Positions 1 to 6,628 of a stretch of DNA of 36,861 bases are shown in pieces. A model generated the notes under the pieces. The model saw only the letters and a program-made list of their open reading frames with translations. It was not told the DNA's origin and did not search any database. Position numbers and translations under genes: made by a program. Numbering within the stretch: the stretch's first letter is position 1; each line of letters begins with the position of its first letter. This DNA comes from Crocinitomicaceae bacterium (GTDB lineage Bacteria; Bacteroidota; Bacteroidia; Flavobacteriales_D; Crocinitomicaceae), in contig JAQWFQ010000023.1 of NCBI GenBank assembly GCA_029238665.1, positions 1 through 36,861 on the forward strand, read 5' to 3'.

Positions 1-1590
1 CCATTCATATGTACCTCCCTCTTGATTTGCAGTTAATTTTGCTCCATTTTGTGTCACACTATTATCTGGATTAGGGTTAATTGTTAAGTCTAATGCTACA
101 ACACTATCACAGCCTGCAGCATTTGTTGTAGTATACGTTGCGGTATTATTAGATGCCGTGTATGTATTACCATCAACCCAGGTATAAGAGTCACATGCTG
201 TAATTACATCGGTTCCTGTGTTGGAATAATTAATCGTTAGATCTAACGTAACAACACTATCACATCCTGCTACATTTGTTGTAGTATAGGTTGCACTATT
301 ATTAGATGCTGTATAGGTATTACCATCTACCCAAGTATAGCTATCACATGCTATGATTATATCTGTACTTGAACTAAAATTATTTATGGTAAGGTCAAGA
401 GTTACAACAGAGTCACACCCCGCAGCATTCATGGTTGTATACGTTGCAGTATTATTAGATGCCGTGTATGTATTACCATCTATCCAAGTGTATGTATCAC
501 AAGCAGTTTGCACATCGGTTCCTGAAGTTGAATTTGTAATCGTAAGGTCTAATGTTACTAATGAATCACACCCAGCTGCATTGGGAAGTGTCCATTGAAC
601 AGAGTTGTTATCCGATGTATAAGTGTTTCCATCAATCCAAGTGTAAGAATCACAAACAGTTTGAATATCTGTTCCTGTATTTGGATAATTGATTGTTAAA
701 TCCAAAGTGATAACGGAGTCACAACCTGCAGCATTGGTCAAGGTATGAGTTGCAGTATTATTCGATACAGTGTAAGTATTACCATCTATCCAGAGGTGAC
801 TGGAGCAATCCGAGACAATATCCACCGACGAACTTACTTGATTAGCCTCATTAAACATAGAATTGATTTCACAACTATTTAACGCTCTATTCCATATACC
901 AAATTCATCAATAGAACCATTGAGGAATCTTGTTGGCGCACCCCCCCAGCGAACTAATCCAAATCGGTTGCACTCAATCCCTCCTCCTACACAAGCTTGT
1001 CCTGAGTGAGAGAACGAAACCGTAGGATTAAAACCTGAAGAAGTAATCGTACCAACTTCTACTCCATTTACATAGGTTTTTGGTGTTGGCCCAGAATTGA
1101 TAAATACAATATCATACCAAATATTCGGTGTAATTGTGCCTGGATTAGTACCAAACCAGTGAGTAGTACCCGTTGAAGGGTGATACCAACTAACATTAAT
1201 AGATGAATCAGGGTAGATTCTAATTCTATTCTCTCTCCAAGAACCATCCTTGTTCCATATCCCTTGTTGATTGACTGGATCAATTGCATTAACTTTAAAC
1301 CTGACTCTATATGAACAGCTTGTGATATTATCATTCCCTCCTAAGAACTCATGAGGAATGGCAATATAGTCACTTGTCCCGTTAAAAGAATATGCAGAAT
1401 TAGGCGTAGCATTTACATCTGGTGAAAGCGTAGCACCATTTACAACTCCATTTAGCGCAGATATTTCTTCATTAGCGTTTCCACTGAAAGAATAATATAC
1501 TTCAAGCCCACTCGTCGGAACGAAAGTCGGCACTTGTGCAAATAAATTCATTGATAGAGCAATTGCTACGAATAATAATAGTCTTTTCAT
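1..1590 (-). CDS. Secreted LamG-domain protein with tandem 51-residue repeats, 3' end outside the window
   Basis: This open frame starts with ATG at 1590 and runs uninterrupted off the left edge, giving 530 residues without a stop. It begins with a Sec signal peptide (MKRLLLFVAIALSMNLFAQ). Residues about 25-250 read as a concanavalin/LamG_3 domain, with phrases such as YYSFSGNANEE, NGTSDYIAIP and SIDEFGIWNRAL typical of that fold. Residues 254-508 are five repeats of 51 residues, each carrying CDSYTWIDGNTYT and AGCDSVVTLDLTI. The last residues visible (SVTQNGAKLTANQEGGTYEW) resemble the segment that usually precedes a T9SS C-terminal sorting domain, so a sorting tail is expected just beyond the edge. 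Inferred role: a large surface-exposed or released adhesin-like T9SS cargo. A TACTTTTA box at 1607-1614 (minus strand) lies 16 bases before the ATG and may be its promoter. The ligand cannot be told. Confidence 0.85.
   Translation of the reverse strand, partial: MKRLLLFVAIALSMNLFAQVPTFVPTSGLEVYYSFSGNANEEISALNGVVNGATLSPDVNATPNSAYSFNGTSDYIAIPHEFLGGNDNITSCSYRVRFKVNAIDPVNQQGIWNKDGSWRENRIRIYPDSSINVSWYHPSTGTTHWFGTNPGTITPNIWYDIVFINSGPTPKTYVNGVEVGTITSSGFNPTVSFSHSGQACVGGGIECNRFGLVRWGGAPTRFLNGSIDEFGIWNRALNSCEINSMFNEANQVSSSVDIVSDCSSHLWIDGNTYTVSNNTATHTLTNAAGCDSVITLDLTINYPNTGTDIQTVCDSYTWIDGNTYTSDNNSVQWTLPNAAGCDSLVTLDLTITNSTSGTDVQTACDTYTWIDGNTYTASNNTATYTTMNAAGCDSVVTLDLTINNFSSSTDIIIACDSYTWVDGNTYTASNNSATYTTTNVAGCDSVVTLDLTINYSNTGTDVITACDSYTWVDGNTYTASNNTATYTTTNAAGCDSVVALDLTINPNPDNSVTQNGAKLTANQEGGTYEW
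67..831 (-). repeat. Five tandem 153-bp coding repeats (51 residues each)
   Basis: Five direct repeats of exactly 153 bp lie at 67-219, 220-372, 373-525, 526-678 and 679-831, inside the LamG gene. The period was measured from the conserved AGCDS codon block, which recurs at 98, 251, 404, 557 and 710. The two leftmost units (C-terminal in the protein) are the most alike; the unit nearest the LamG domain is the most diverged (CSSHLWIDGNTYT). This gradient suggests recent duplication at the C-terminal side. Confidence 0.93.
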
Positions 1591-1660
1591 AGTGGTTAAT
1601 TTACACTAAAAGTAATATTAATACTCTAAAGACCAATAGTGTGTGATAGGGTAAGGGTTT

Positions 1661-1686
1661 AAAAATAGCCCTCCGATGTGGAAGGC
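1661..1686 (-). terminator. Rho-independent terminator for minus-strand transcription
   Basis: Read on the minus strand, GCCTTCC-ACATC-GGAGGGC forms a 7-bp stem (one T-G wobble) with a 5-base loop at 1668-1686, followed by TATTTTT. It lies 9 bases after the stop codon (1695-1697) of the T9SS tail remnant, which fits it being the original terminator of the gene that owned that tail. Confidence 0.7.
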
Positions 1687-1694
1687 TTTAGTTG

Positions 1695-1814
1695 TTATTC
1701 TTTTATTATCATTTTCTTCTCCACTGTACCATCATTATAGATGTATATAAGAGGTGTGTTTGGTTTAAATGGTGTCTCTCTGCCTAGCACATCAACAATT
1801 TTTATTAGTTGCTT
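1695..1814 (-). pseudogene. Remnant T9SS type A C-terminal sorting tail, one base out of frame with the upstream gene
   Basis: In the frame shifted by one base from the DUF723-like gene, 39 codons ending in TAA (1695-1697) read as a type A sorting tail, with KQLIKIVDVLGRETPF followed by KPNTPLIYIYNDGTVEKK. The blocks IVDVLGRE, PNTPL.YIY.DGTVEKK and a short basic end are the standard form of this tail in Flavobacteriales. No body of the cargo protein precedes it; instead, in the same frame, it is joined to the third repeat of the DUF723-like protein (CKKHGEFLQSP). It is therefore a scar of a gene whose front was lost, or a chimera restored if one T is added at the 8-base homopolymer at 1847-1854. 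Confidence 0.8.
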
Positions 1815-2374
1815 AGGTGATTGTAAGAATTCTCCATGTTTTTTACAAAAAAAATAACCTTTTTGCCTTTTGTCTTATAAATAACCTTGGAGTAATCATA
1901 TTGATCACCGTGTATTTTTATAAATTCTGTAATTATATCTTCTCTAATATAAATTGACTTGTCTGTTTTAGACTCACTATTACATTTTGGACAGTTAGAT
2001 CCTTTTTTAAATCTCTGTGGACTTGGGGAAAAAGCACCATGTTTATGACAGATTACTTTTATATTCGTATGAGCATTTATATATTTAATTTGTGAAAGGT
2101 CATATCTAGCACCATGAACAGCTCTAACTTGCTTTATATAATTTTCTTGAGAGGTTTTAAATAGTTTGGATCTATTTTCAATACTACATTTTTTACATCC
2201 TTTACCGCTAAGATGATTTGTTGGTGTTTGTTCAAATGTACCATGAATTTTACATCTAAGAATAACTTTAGTTTTTGCTGACAAATATATTACATCATTG
2301 TAATCATATTTATTACCGTGTACATCTTTTGCTTTTTGTATAAATAAATCAGTTTTCTTATTAACCATGGGCAT
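1805..2374 (-). CDS. DUF723-like zinc-knuckle repeat protein, truncated in its third repeat
   Basis: About 189 residues with two complete copies, and the start of a third, of a repeat of the form HG.kYDYs.viY followed by C..HG.F...P and a C..C pair (CKIHGTFEQTP with CKKC; CHKHGAFSPSP with CPKC). This resembles the DUF723-type zinc-binding repeats found in phage and mobile-element proteins, often near nucleases. The third repeat begins (HGDQYDYSKVIY) but loses its frame at eight consecutive T (1847-1854 on the complement). The encoded end KNMENSYNHLSN is not family-like, whereas one more T gives CKKHGEFLQSP. An open frame extends up to TTG at 2380, but ATG at 2374 or 2368 is preferred because of the promoter box at 2378-2385. 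The gene is divergent from hipBA and AT-rich. Function unknown; the reading frame looks broken or the assembly lacks one base. Confidence 0.6.
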   Translation of the reverse strand: MPMVNKKTDLFIQKAKDVHGNKYDYNDVIYLSAKTKVILRCKIHGTFEQTPTNHLSGKGCKKCSIENRSKLFKTSQENYIKQVRAVHGARYDLSQIKYINAHTNIKVICHKHGAFSPSPQRFKKGSNCPKCNSESKTDKSIYIREDIITEFIKIHGDQYDYSKVIYKTKGKKVIFFVKNMENSYNHLSN

Positions 2375-2377
2375 ACT

Positions 2378-2385
2378 CAAATATA
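2378..2385 (-). promoter_or_regulatory. Bacteroidota -7 box for the DUF723-like gene
   Basis: TATATTTG on the minus strand matches TAnnTTTG perfectly. It lies three bases before the ATG at 2374 and nine before the ATG at 2368, so the message would have almost no leader. No convincing -33 TTTG is seen. Confidence 0.5.
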
Positions 2386-2451
2386 CATAATCAGAATTTA
2401 TGTTTTAATCTCTCTTCCTTATCTTGATTAAGAACCCCTATGACTGTAAAA

Positions 2452-2469
2452 TGTCACCATTCCCTTACA
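2452..2469. promoter_or_regulatory. Candidate HipB operator O1 (one mismatch)
   Basis: TGTCA-N8-TTACA, matching the half-site rule TGTAA-N8-TTACA at 9 of 10 positions. It is the member of the array farthest from hipB and lies between the two divergent promoters, 67 bases from the box of the DUF723-like gene. Confidence 0.45.
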
Positions 2470-2501
2470 TTTTATAGTTTTTTAGCAATTATGTAATCAT
2501 G

Positions 2502-2519
2502 CAATTACACTATCTAATT
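2502..2519. promoter_or_regulatory. Candidate HipB operator O2 (perfect)
   Basis: TGTAATCATGCAATTACA is a perfect TGTAA-N8-TTACA dyad whose match extends to TGTAAT-N6-ATTACA. The spacing is identical to the promoter-overlapping site at 2568-2585. Confidence 0.6.
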
Positions 2520-2526
2520 CCACAAA

Positions 2527-2544
2527 TGTAACCACATCATCACA
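2527..2544. promoter_or_regulatory. Candidate HipB operator O3 (one mismatch)
   Basis: TGTAA-N8-TCACA, 9 of 10 matches to the same rule. It starts 25 bases after O2 and ends 18 bases before the hipB -7 box, about where a -33 element would be contacted. Confidence 0.45.
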
Positions 2545-2561
2545 ACCAGCGTATAATTAAG

Positions 2562-2569
2562 TATATTTG
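2562..2569 (+). promoter_or_regulatory. hipBA promoter -7 box
   Basis: TATATTTG is a perfect TAnnTTTG box ending 18 bases before the hipB ATG at 2588. No clear TTTG stands 19-20 bases upstream. Its last two bases are also the first two of operator O4, so a bound repressor would block the promoter. Confidence 0.6.
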
Positions 2570-2585
2570 TAATTAAACCGTTACA
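2568..2585. promoter_or_regulatory. Candidate HipB operator O4 (perfect, over the start site)
   Basis: TGTAATTAAACCGTTACA is a perfect TGTAA-N8-TTACA dyad that overlaps the end of the -7 box and the expected transcription start and ends two bases before the hipB ATG. This is the position expected of an autoregulatory antitoxin operator. Confidence 0.6.
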
Positions 2586-2587
2586 TT

Positions 2588-2863
2588 ATGGAGTTATTTA
2601 AGAAACTAGATGGAGAATTAATGATAGAACTCGGGGGGAACTTAAAGCAACTTCGTAAAAGTAAAAGGTACAGCCAACACGAGCTCGCAGATCAAATTGG
2701 TGTAAGCAGAAAACACGTCATCGATATTGAAGCCGGGAGAGGAACGTCATTGTTGGTCTTTATCAAAATACTCAAAGCGTTTAATAAATCGGAAAAGTTA
2801 CTAGAAGTACTAAGCGCATCTCCCTTTTCACCAAAAGAAATGTTTAACAAAGAGAACAAATGA
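2588..2863 (+). CDS. hipB: HipB-like antitoxin, Xre-family helix-turn-helix repressor
   Basis: A 91-residue protein with one Cro/C1 helix-turn-helix domain at about residues 16-72; the recognition helix is near 39-48 (VSRKHVIDIE). The size is close to E. coli HipB (88 residues). Its TGA stop overlaps the ATG of the hipA-like gene by four bases, so the two are translationally coupled, as in known hipBA operons. In the family, HipB dimers bind and neutralise the HipA kinase and repress their own promoter. Here four TGTAA-N8-TTACA-like dyads precede the gene and are the likely binding sites, with the one at 2568-2585 covering the start site. The function is assigned from the domain and from the partner gene; the DNA targets are inferred. 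Confidence 0.88.
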   Translation: MELFKKLDGELMIELGGNLKQLRKSKRYSQHELADQIGVSRKHVIDIEAGRGTSLLVFIKILKAFNKSEKLLEVLSASPFSPKEMFNKENK

Positions 2864-4128
2864 GCTCAGCGAAAATAACAATATGGGACAAGATAATTGG
2901 ATACATCTATTGGGATGACAAAAACCAATCTGTAATATTCGAAGCAGATGAAGAGTATCTCCAAGCGCCATTCAACATTGCGCCAATAATTCATGAAAAC
3001 AAAGCGGAACAATTAATGGGTCAAGACTTCCATGGCAAATTTAACGGGCTGATTCCTCCCTTCAACGATTCTCTTCCAGACGCATTTGGTAACATCGTGT
3101 TTAAAGAGTGGTTGGAACAAAATGAAATGGATCAATCTGACATGAATCCTGTTGAACGATTACTCTATGTTGGGAAAAGAGGGATTGGAGCCCTGGAATA
3201 TCATGAAAGCAAAGACATTCCAAATACGATAGAGCGCATTGACCTGAAAGAGTTATCCCAAGTGTCCGACAAAATTATAAAACGCAAATACGAACAAGAA
3301 GATTATTTGCACAACCCTGAATCCTTAAAAAACATCCTCACAATAGGGTCTTCTGTTGGTGGTGCACAAGCAAAAATTTTAATTGCAATAACGAAAGAAG
3401 GCAAATTACTTGCTGGAGATTTAATACACCATCAACCTGTGGACTATTACATAGTGAAACTTGAACATGATCCACAGAACATTTGGAACAGGGAAAAAAA
3501 CTATGTCGAGTATGTGTACAACCAAATTGCATCGGACATTGGAATCAATGTTGCTGAATCAATCTTGATTCATGAAGGAGGTAGGGCACATTTTGCAAGC
3601 AAACGATTTGATCGAGTTGACAACCAAAAAATTCATAAACAAACCGTAAATGCCTTGGTTGGATTTTTCGGGAAAAATCATGAATTCTCCTATGAGAACA
3701 TCTTTAAAATCATAGAATATTTAGGCTTGTCTTATTCTAATTCAGAACAGCTCTTTATGCAAATGGTTTTTAATGTAGTAGCTTCCAATAGAGACGATCA
3801 CACCAAAAATTTCTCCTTCTTAATGAACCAAAAAGGAGAGTGGTCATTGTCTCCAGCTTATGATTTAACTTTTCCGTTTGACCCATACCTAAGCTTTGTT
3901 ATACCTCATCAGATAAGCATTAACGGTAAAAACAAAGGCATAACACGAGAAGATGTAGAAACTGTGGCACAGCGAGCAGGTATTCGCAACTACAACCAAA
4001 TTATTGAAAAGGTTATTAAACAAGTGTCTACTTTTTCTGAAAGGATCAAAGCATATAATTTGAACGCCAGAACAATAGAGCTCATTGTAAAAGATTTACA
4101 ACTGAACATAACACGCATGAAAAAATAG
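2860..4128 (+). CDS. hipA: HipA-like serine/threonine-protein kinase toxin
   Basis: A 422-residue protein of normal HipA length, with a HipA_N-type region (about 1-110) and a HipA_C kinase region (about 160-390). Visible motifs are the glycine-rich SSVGGAQAK loop (164-172), which in E. coli HipA contains the autophosphorylated serine; the catalytic loop NRDDHTKN (310-317); and the metal-binding AYDLT (333-337). All expected catalytic residues are present, so the kinase is probably active. E. coli HipA phosphorylates glutamyl-tRNA synthetase and causes growth arrest; other HipA-like kinases use other aminoacyl-tRNA synthetases, so the target here is unknown. Unlike HipST/HipBST systems, both kinase lobes are on one chain. 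The gene is coupled to hipB by an ATGA overlap and is presumably cotranscribed from the promoter at 2562. Confidence 0.92.
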   Translation: MSSAKITIWDKIIGYIYWDDKNQSVIFEADEEYLQAPFNIAPIIHENKAEQLMGQDFHGKFNGLIPPFNDSLPDAFGNIVFKEWLEQNEMDQSDMNPVERLLYVGKRGIGALEYHESKDIPNTIERIDLKELSQVSDKIIKRKYEQEDYLHNPESLKNILTIGSSVGGAQAKILIAITKEGKLLAGDLIHHQPVDYYIVKLEHDPQNIWNREKNYVEYVYNQIASDIGINVAESILIHEGGRAHFASKRFDRVDNQKIHKQTVNALVGFFGKNHEFSYENIFKIIEYLGLSYSNSEQLFMQMVFNVVASNRDDHTKNFSFLMNQKGEWSLSPAYDLTFPFDPYLSFVIPHQISINGKNKGITREDVETVAQRAGIRNYNQIIEKVIKQVSTFSERIKAYNLNARTIELIVKDLQLNITRMKK

Positions 4129-4305
4129 TATAAATCGAATTCTATTTCTTGTTCCTTTTTCAATTCGATGAATTATAGGGGTGTAAACCATTAAGAACAA
4201 TTGTACTACCAGAGAACAACTAAACACACGTCAAAAAGATACTGAAGTGGCTCGGTTACAGTTATTCATAAAGAAGAGTTATGCCTCAACTAAAAAAACG
4301 AACAG

Positions 4306-4722
4306 ATGAAAAAAGACCATGAAAACCCCTTTTCAATTAATGAAATTCTTGGGGAAAACATCAACGAGCCTTCCGTTCAGTTGTTAATAAACACCTTAAA
4401 ATCAATGGATCTTTCTTACCTTATTAATTCTCCGTTAGACTCAGACATTGAAATCCCTACCGATAGCTGGTTGAGTCATAGTTCAAAGAAACTAGGAATT
4501 AACATAGAGTTTGTTCAGGACCATCTTTGTTATATAAGCTTTGATCAGTCAAAGGTCGGAATTGAACACAGCTACACGGAGAGTGGGCTCATCTTTAAGA
4601 AAGATTTTGAGTGTGAATGGGGGAAGTTTGTCTTTTACGGCTCTGTTAAAATGTTCAGAGAGGGAATTTTACCCAACAGGTTTGTACCGCTTATAGAAAT
4701 TGTTTTGGAGCTGGGAATATAA
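4306..4722 (+). CDS. Unrecognised 138-residue cytoplasmic protein
   Basis: I do not recognise a family. The protein has no signal peptide or membrane segment and is acidic with alternating hydrophobic stretches, ending in a hydrophobic helix-like PLIEIVLELGI. The start is ATG at 4306. The 177 bases upstream (4129-4305) are non-coding and hold an 8-bp inverted repeat (4134-4141 with 4162-4169) without a T-run. The gene follows hipA on the same strand, and the GNAT gene follows it closely, so it may belong to the same accessory segment. It could be an immunity-like or antitoxin-like factor, but nothing in the sequence proves that. Confidence 0.6.
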   Translation: MKKDHENPFSINEILGENINEPSVQLLINTLKSMDLSYLINSPLDSDIEIPTDSWLSHSSKKLGINIEFVQDHLCYISFDQSKVGIEHSYTESGLIFKKDFECEWGKFVFYGSVKMFREGILPNRFVPLIEIVLELGI

Positions 4723-4815
4723 GCCCATACAAAGGCTACATGATTCATGCTGATAAAGGTGTTTTGCTATTTTAAGTTTATCTTTGACAAACAAAACATA
4801 AATAACAAACCCCAC

Positions 4816-5355
4816 GTGATTACTGTAAAACAACTAAAAATAGAAAGTCTTGATGAACAAACCTTAAGCCAGGTGTACGCTATTCTAATTCACGCATACG
4901 CTGAAACGGAGGTTGAAATTTGGGGACAAAATCACATTCGTATTTCTAAACAAAAATTTACAACACTCATTGAACGCAACGAAATTTTTGGCGCTTTTAT
5001 AGAAAATCAACCCGTAGGAAGTGTTCGTTTATTTAAAAAAACCTCGGAAACATTTTCTTTTGGGCTCCTTTCTGCAGACCTTAACATGCAAGGTAAGGGG
5101 ATAGGAAATTCACTTGTATCCCATATTGAAACAGTTGCAAAACAAAAAGGCGCTACCTATATGGATATCGAAATATTGAAAGCTGTTGCTCTTGAAACAC
5201 CATTCAAAAAAAAACTGAAGAAGTGGTACACTAAGCTGGGCTATAGCTTTACACATTCAAGTTCATTTACGGAGCTTAAACCCACCATTGCAGAGAAGGC
5301 AAAAAACCTAGTACAACCTTGCGTGTTTGATTGTTATCAAAAAGTGTTACGTTAA
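4816..5355 (+). CDS. GNAT-family N-acetyltransferase
   Basis: With the GTG start at 4816 the protein has 179 residues. An ATG at 4747 gives 202, but its 23 extra residues (MLIKVFCYFKFIFDKQ...) precede a typical GNAT beginning (ITVKQLKIESLDE), so the later start is preferred. The acetyl-CoA pyrophosphate loop is seen as LNMQGKGIGNSLVSHIE (Q-x-x-G-x-G), followed by the beta5/alpha4 region around MDIEIL and KKWYTKLGYSF. The family transfers acetyl from acetyl-CoA to an amine; the substrate cannot be told. Its TAA stop directly abuts the stop codon of the convergent outer-membrane gene (5355/5356), with no room for a terminator between them. Confidence 0.8.
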   Translation: MITVKQLKIESLDEQTLSQVYAILIHAYAETEVEIWGQNHIRISKQKFTTLIERNEIFGAFIENQPVGSVRLFKKTSETFSFGLLSADLNMQGKGIGNSLVSHIETVAKQKGATYMDIEILKAVALETPFKKKLKKWYTKLGYSFTHSSSFTELKPTIAEKAKNLVQPCVFDCYQKVLR

Positions 5356-5949
5356 TTAAAGACGAACAACCAGACCTCCATTAAAAAGAGATGGGCCATA
5401 ACCTGTTTCAGCATACACTCCCAAAGCATCTGTAAAGTAATATCTGATTCCTACAAAGAGCGAATGAGCACCTGAAAGACGTGTCGTTCTAGATGTTGTA
5501 TATTCTCCCGGTACAAGTGCATTAGGCACTTTGTTTTTATCTGAATTAAGGTAAACACCTGTAGCAACCCCAGCATATACATCCATTTGCGGGACATCAA
5601 ATTCAAAATGATAAGCTCCGCGCACCAAAAGCCCCAATCGGAATCTATTGTACACGCTTTCTTCAAGCTCGTTTGTATATTTTTGAGTGTAAAATGCTTG
5701 AGTGATTAATCCTCCAACGCCTATACGACCAATGCCTATCAGACCCGTAACACCTCTTTCATAGGCCAATTGAATTGGACCAATGGAAGACCTTGTGCTT
5801 GTCCCTAATAAAGAGCTGTTTATTGTTCGGTAACCGAAAAAATCTAAGCCCAAGCCCGCAGACAGGTAATTCTCATCTTTCTCAAAATCTTGTGCAAAGG
5901 AGATCCCTATAGCGGCTAGACAACAAATTAATAATATTGCTCTTTTCAT
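5356..5949 (-). CDS. Outer-membrane beta-barrel protein (OMP_b-brl-like)
   Basis: A 197-residue protein with a signal peptide (MKRAILLICCLAAIGISFAQ) and alternating-residue strands such as YLSAGLGLDFFGY, FRLGLLVRGAYHFEF and SLFVGIRYYF, ending in a hydrophobic, aromatic-containing strand. This looks like a small 8-strand outer-membrane barrel of the kind common in Bacteroidota. It is the last gene of the minus-strand run that begins near 11745, 10 bases after the HAD gene. Function unknown; probably a structural or porin-like protein. Confidence 0.75.
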   Translation of the reverse strand: MKRAILLICCLAAIGISFAQDFEKDENYLSAGLGLDFFGYRTINSSLLGTSTRSSIGPIQLAYERGVTGLIGIGRIGVGGLITQAFYTQKYTNELEESVYNRFRLGLLVRGAYHFEFDVPQMDVYAGVATGVYLNSDKNKVPNALVPGEYTTSRTTRLSGAHSLFVGIRYYFTDALGVYAETGYGPSLFNGGLVVRL

Positions 5950-5959
5950 TGTTTTTTAT

Positions 5960-6628
5960 TTAGTTGTTACTGCGTATAGTCGTTAGAAAATCTGACATTG
6001 TATTAAAGGTGAAGTCTGCAAGACACAGTTTAGGGTCGGGCGTATGTGTTTTTTCAGGAATACAAACCACCTTCATTCGGGCTGCCTTTCCTGAAATAAT
6101 TCCGTTTAATGAGTCTTCGATTACAAGGCACTTTAGTGGAGAAACATGAAGACGATTTGCAACCGTTAAATATACTGAAGGATGAGGTTTTCCAAATTCT
6201 TCATCTTCGGCTGAGTGAACAAAATCAAACTCCTGTTCAATTTTTAAGGTTTCCAAAACAGCTTTAATTAGAACTGTATACGACGATGTAGCTAATCCAA
6301 TTTTCACCTTGTTTTTCTTAAGAAAAGCAATCGTGTCCAACACCCCAATTAACGGACTTCCGTTCTGGTGAATTAAATCAATCATTCTGTTCACGATGCG
6401 TTGCTCAACTTCAGATTCTGAGGCATTTTTCCAACCAACCTTAGCATACCAATAAGCAATAACCTCATCAATTCGAAGCCCAACAGTGTGCTGAAAATCT
6501 TCGCGAGAAAGTGGACAACCAATTGAAAGAAAAACTTCTTCCATTGCAATTTTCCATAAGGGTTCAGAGTCTATTAAAACACCGTCCATATCAAAAATTA
6601 CTGCTTCAAAATCAGATATTTTAATCAT
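5960..6628 (-). CDS. HAD-family phosphatase (hexitol phosphatase / beta-phosphoglucomutase-like)
   Basis: A 222-residue HAD subfamily IA hydrolase with all four motifs: FDMDGVL with nucleophile D13 and D15, ATSS near 114-116, K147 in FGKPHP, and IEDSLNGI with E171/D172. The PHPSVYL and EDSLNGI phrases place it with YniC/HxpB-type sugar-phosphate phosphatases and beta-phosphoglucomutases. It has an alpha-helical cap after motif I. The likely reaction is dephosphorylation of 2-deoxyglucose-6-phosphate or a hexitol phosphate, but the substrate is not determined by sequence. Its ATG lies inside the end of the upstream gene (8-base overlap), which indicates translational coupling. Confidence 0.85.
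   Translation of the reverse strand: MIKISDFEAVIFDMDGVLIDSEPLWKIAMEEVFLSIGCPLSREDFQHTVGLRIDEVIAYWYAKVGWKNASESEVEQRIVNRMIDLIHQNGSPLIGVLDTIAFLKKNKVKIGLATSSYTVLIKAVLETLKIEQEFDFVHSAEDEEFGKPHPSVYLTVANRLHVSPLKCLVIEDSLNGIISGKAARMKVVCIPEKTHTPDPKLCLADFTFNTMSDFLTTIRSNN

Noticed and set aside
353-598. Plus-strand open frame of 81 codons inside the repeat array
   Set aside because: It is the antisense of the LamG protein's repeats; its own repetition mirrors the 153-bp period.
1068-1334. Minus-strand open frame of 88 codons
   Set aside because: It is out of frame inside the LamG domain coding region, which has a signal peptide and coherent domain.
2445-2469. A TGTAA-N15-TTACA pairing near the first operator
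   Set aside because: The spacing differs from the other sites; the TGTCA-N8-TTACA reading at 2452-2469 keeps the common N8 geometry and is preferred.
4134-4169. Inverted repeat ATCGAATT with a 20-base loop and AATTCGAT after hipA
   Set aside because: The stem is AT-rich, the loop is long and no T-run follows, so it does not qualify as a terminator; it could still be a weak protein-binding site.
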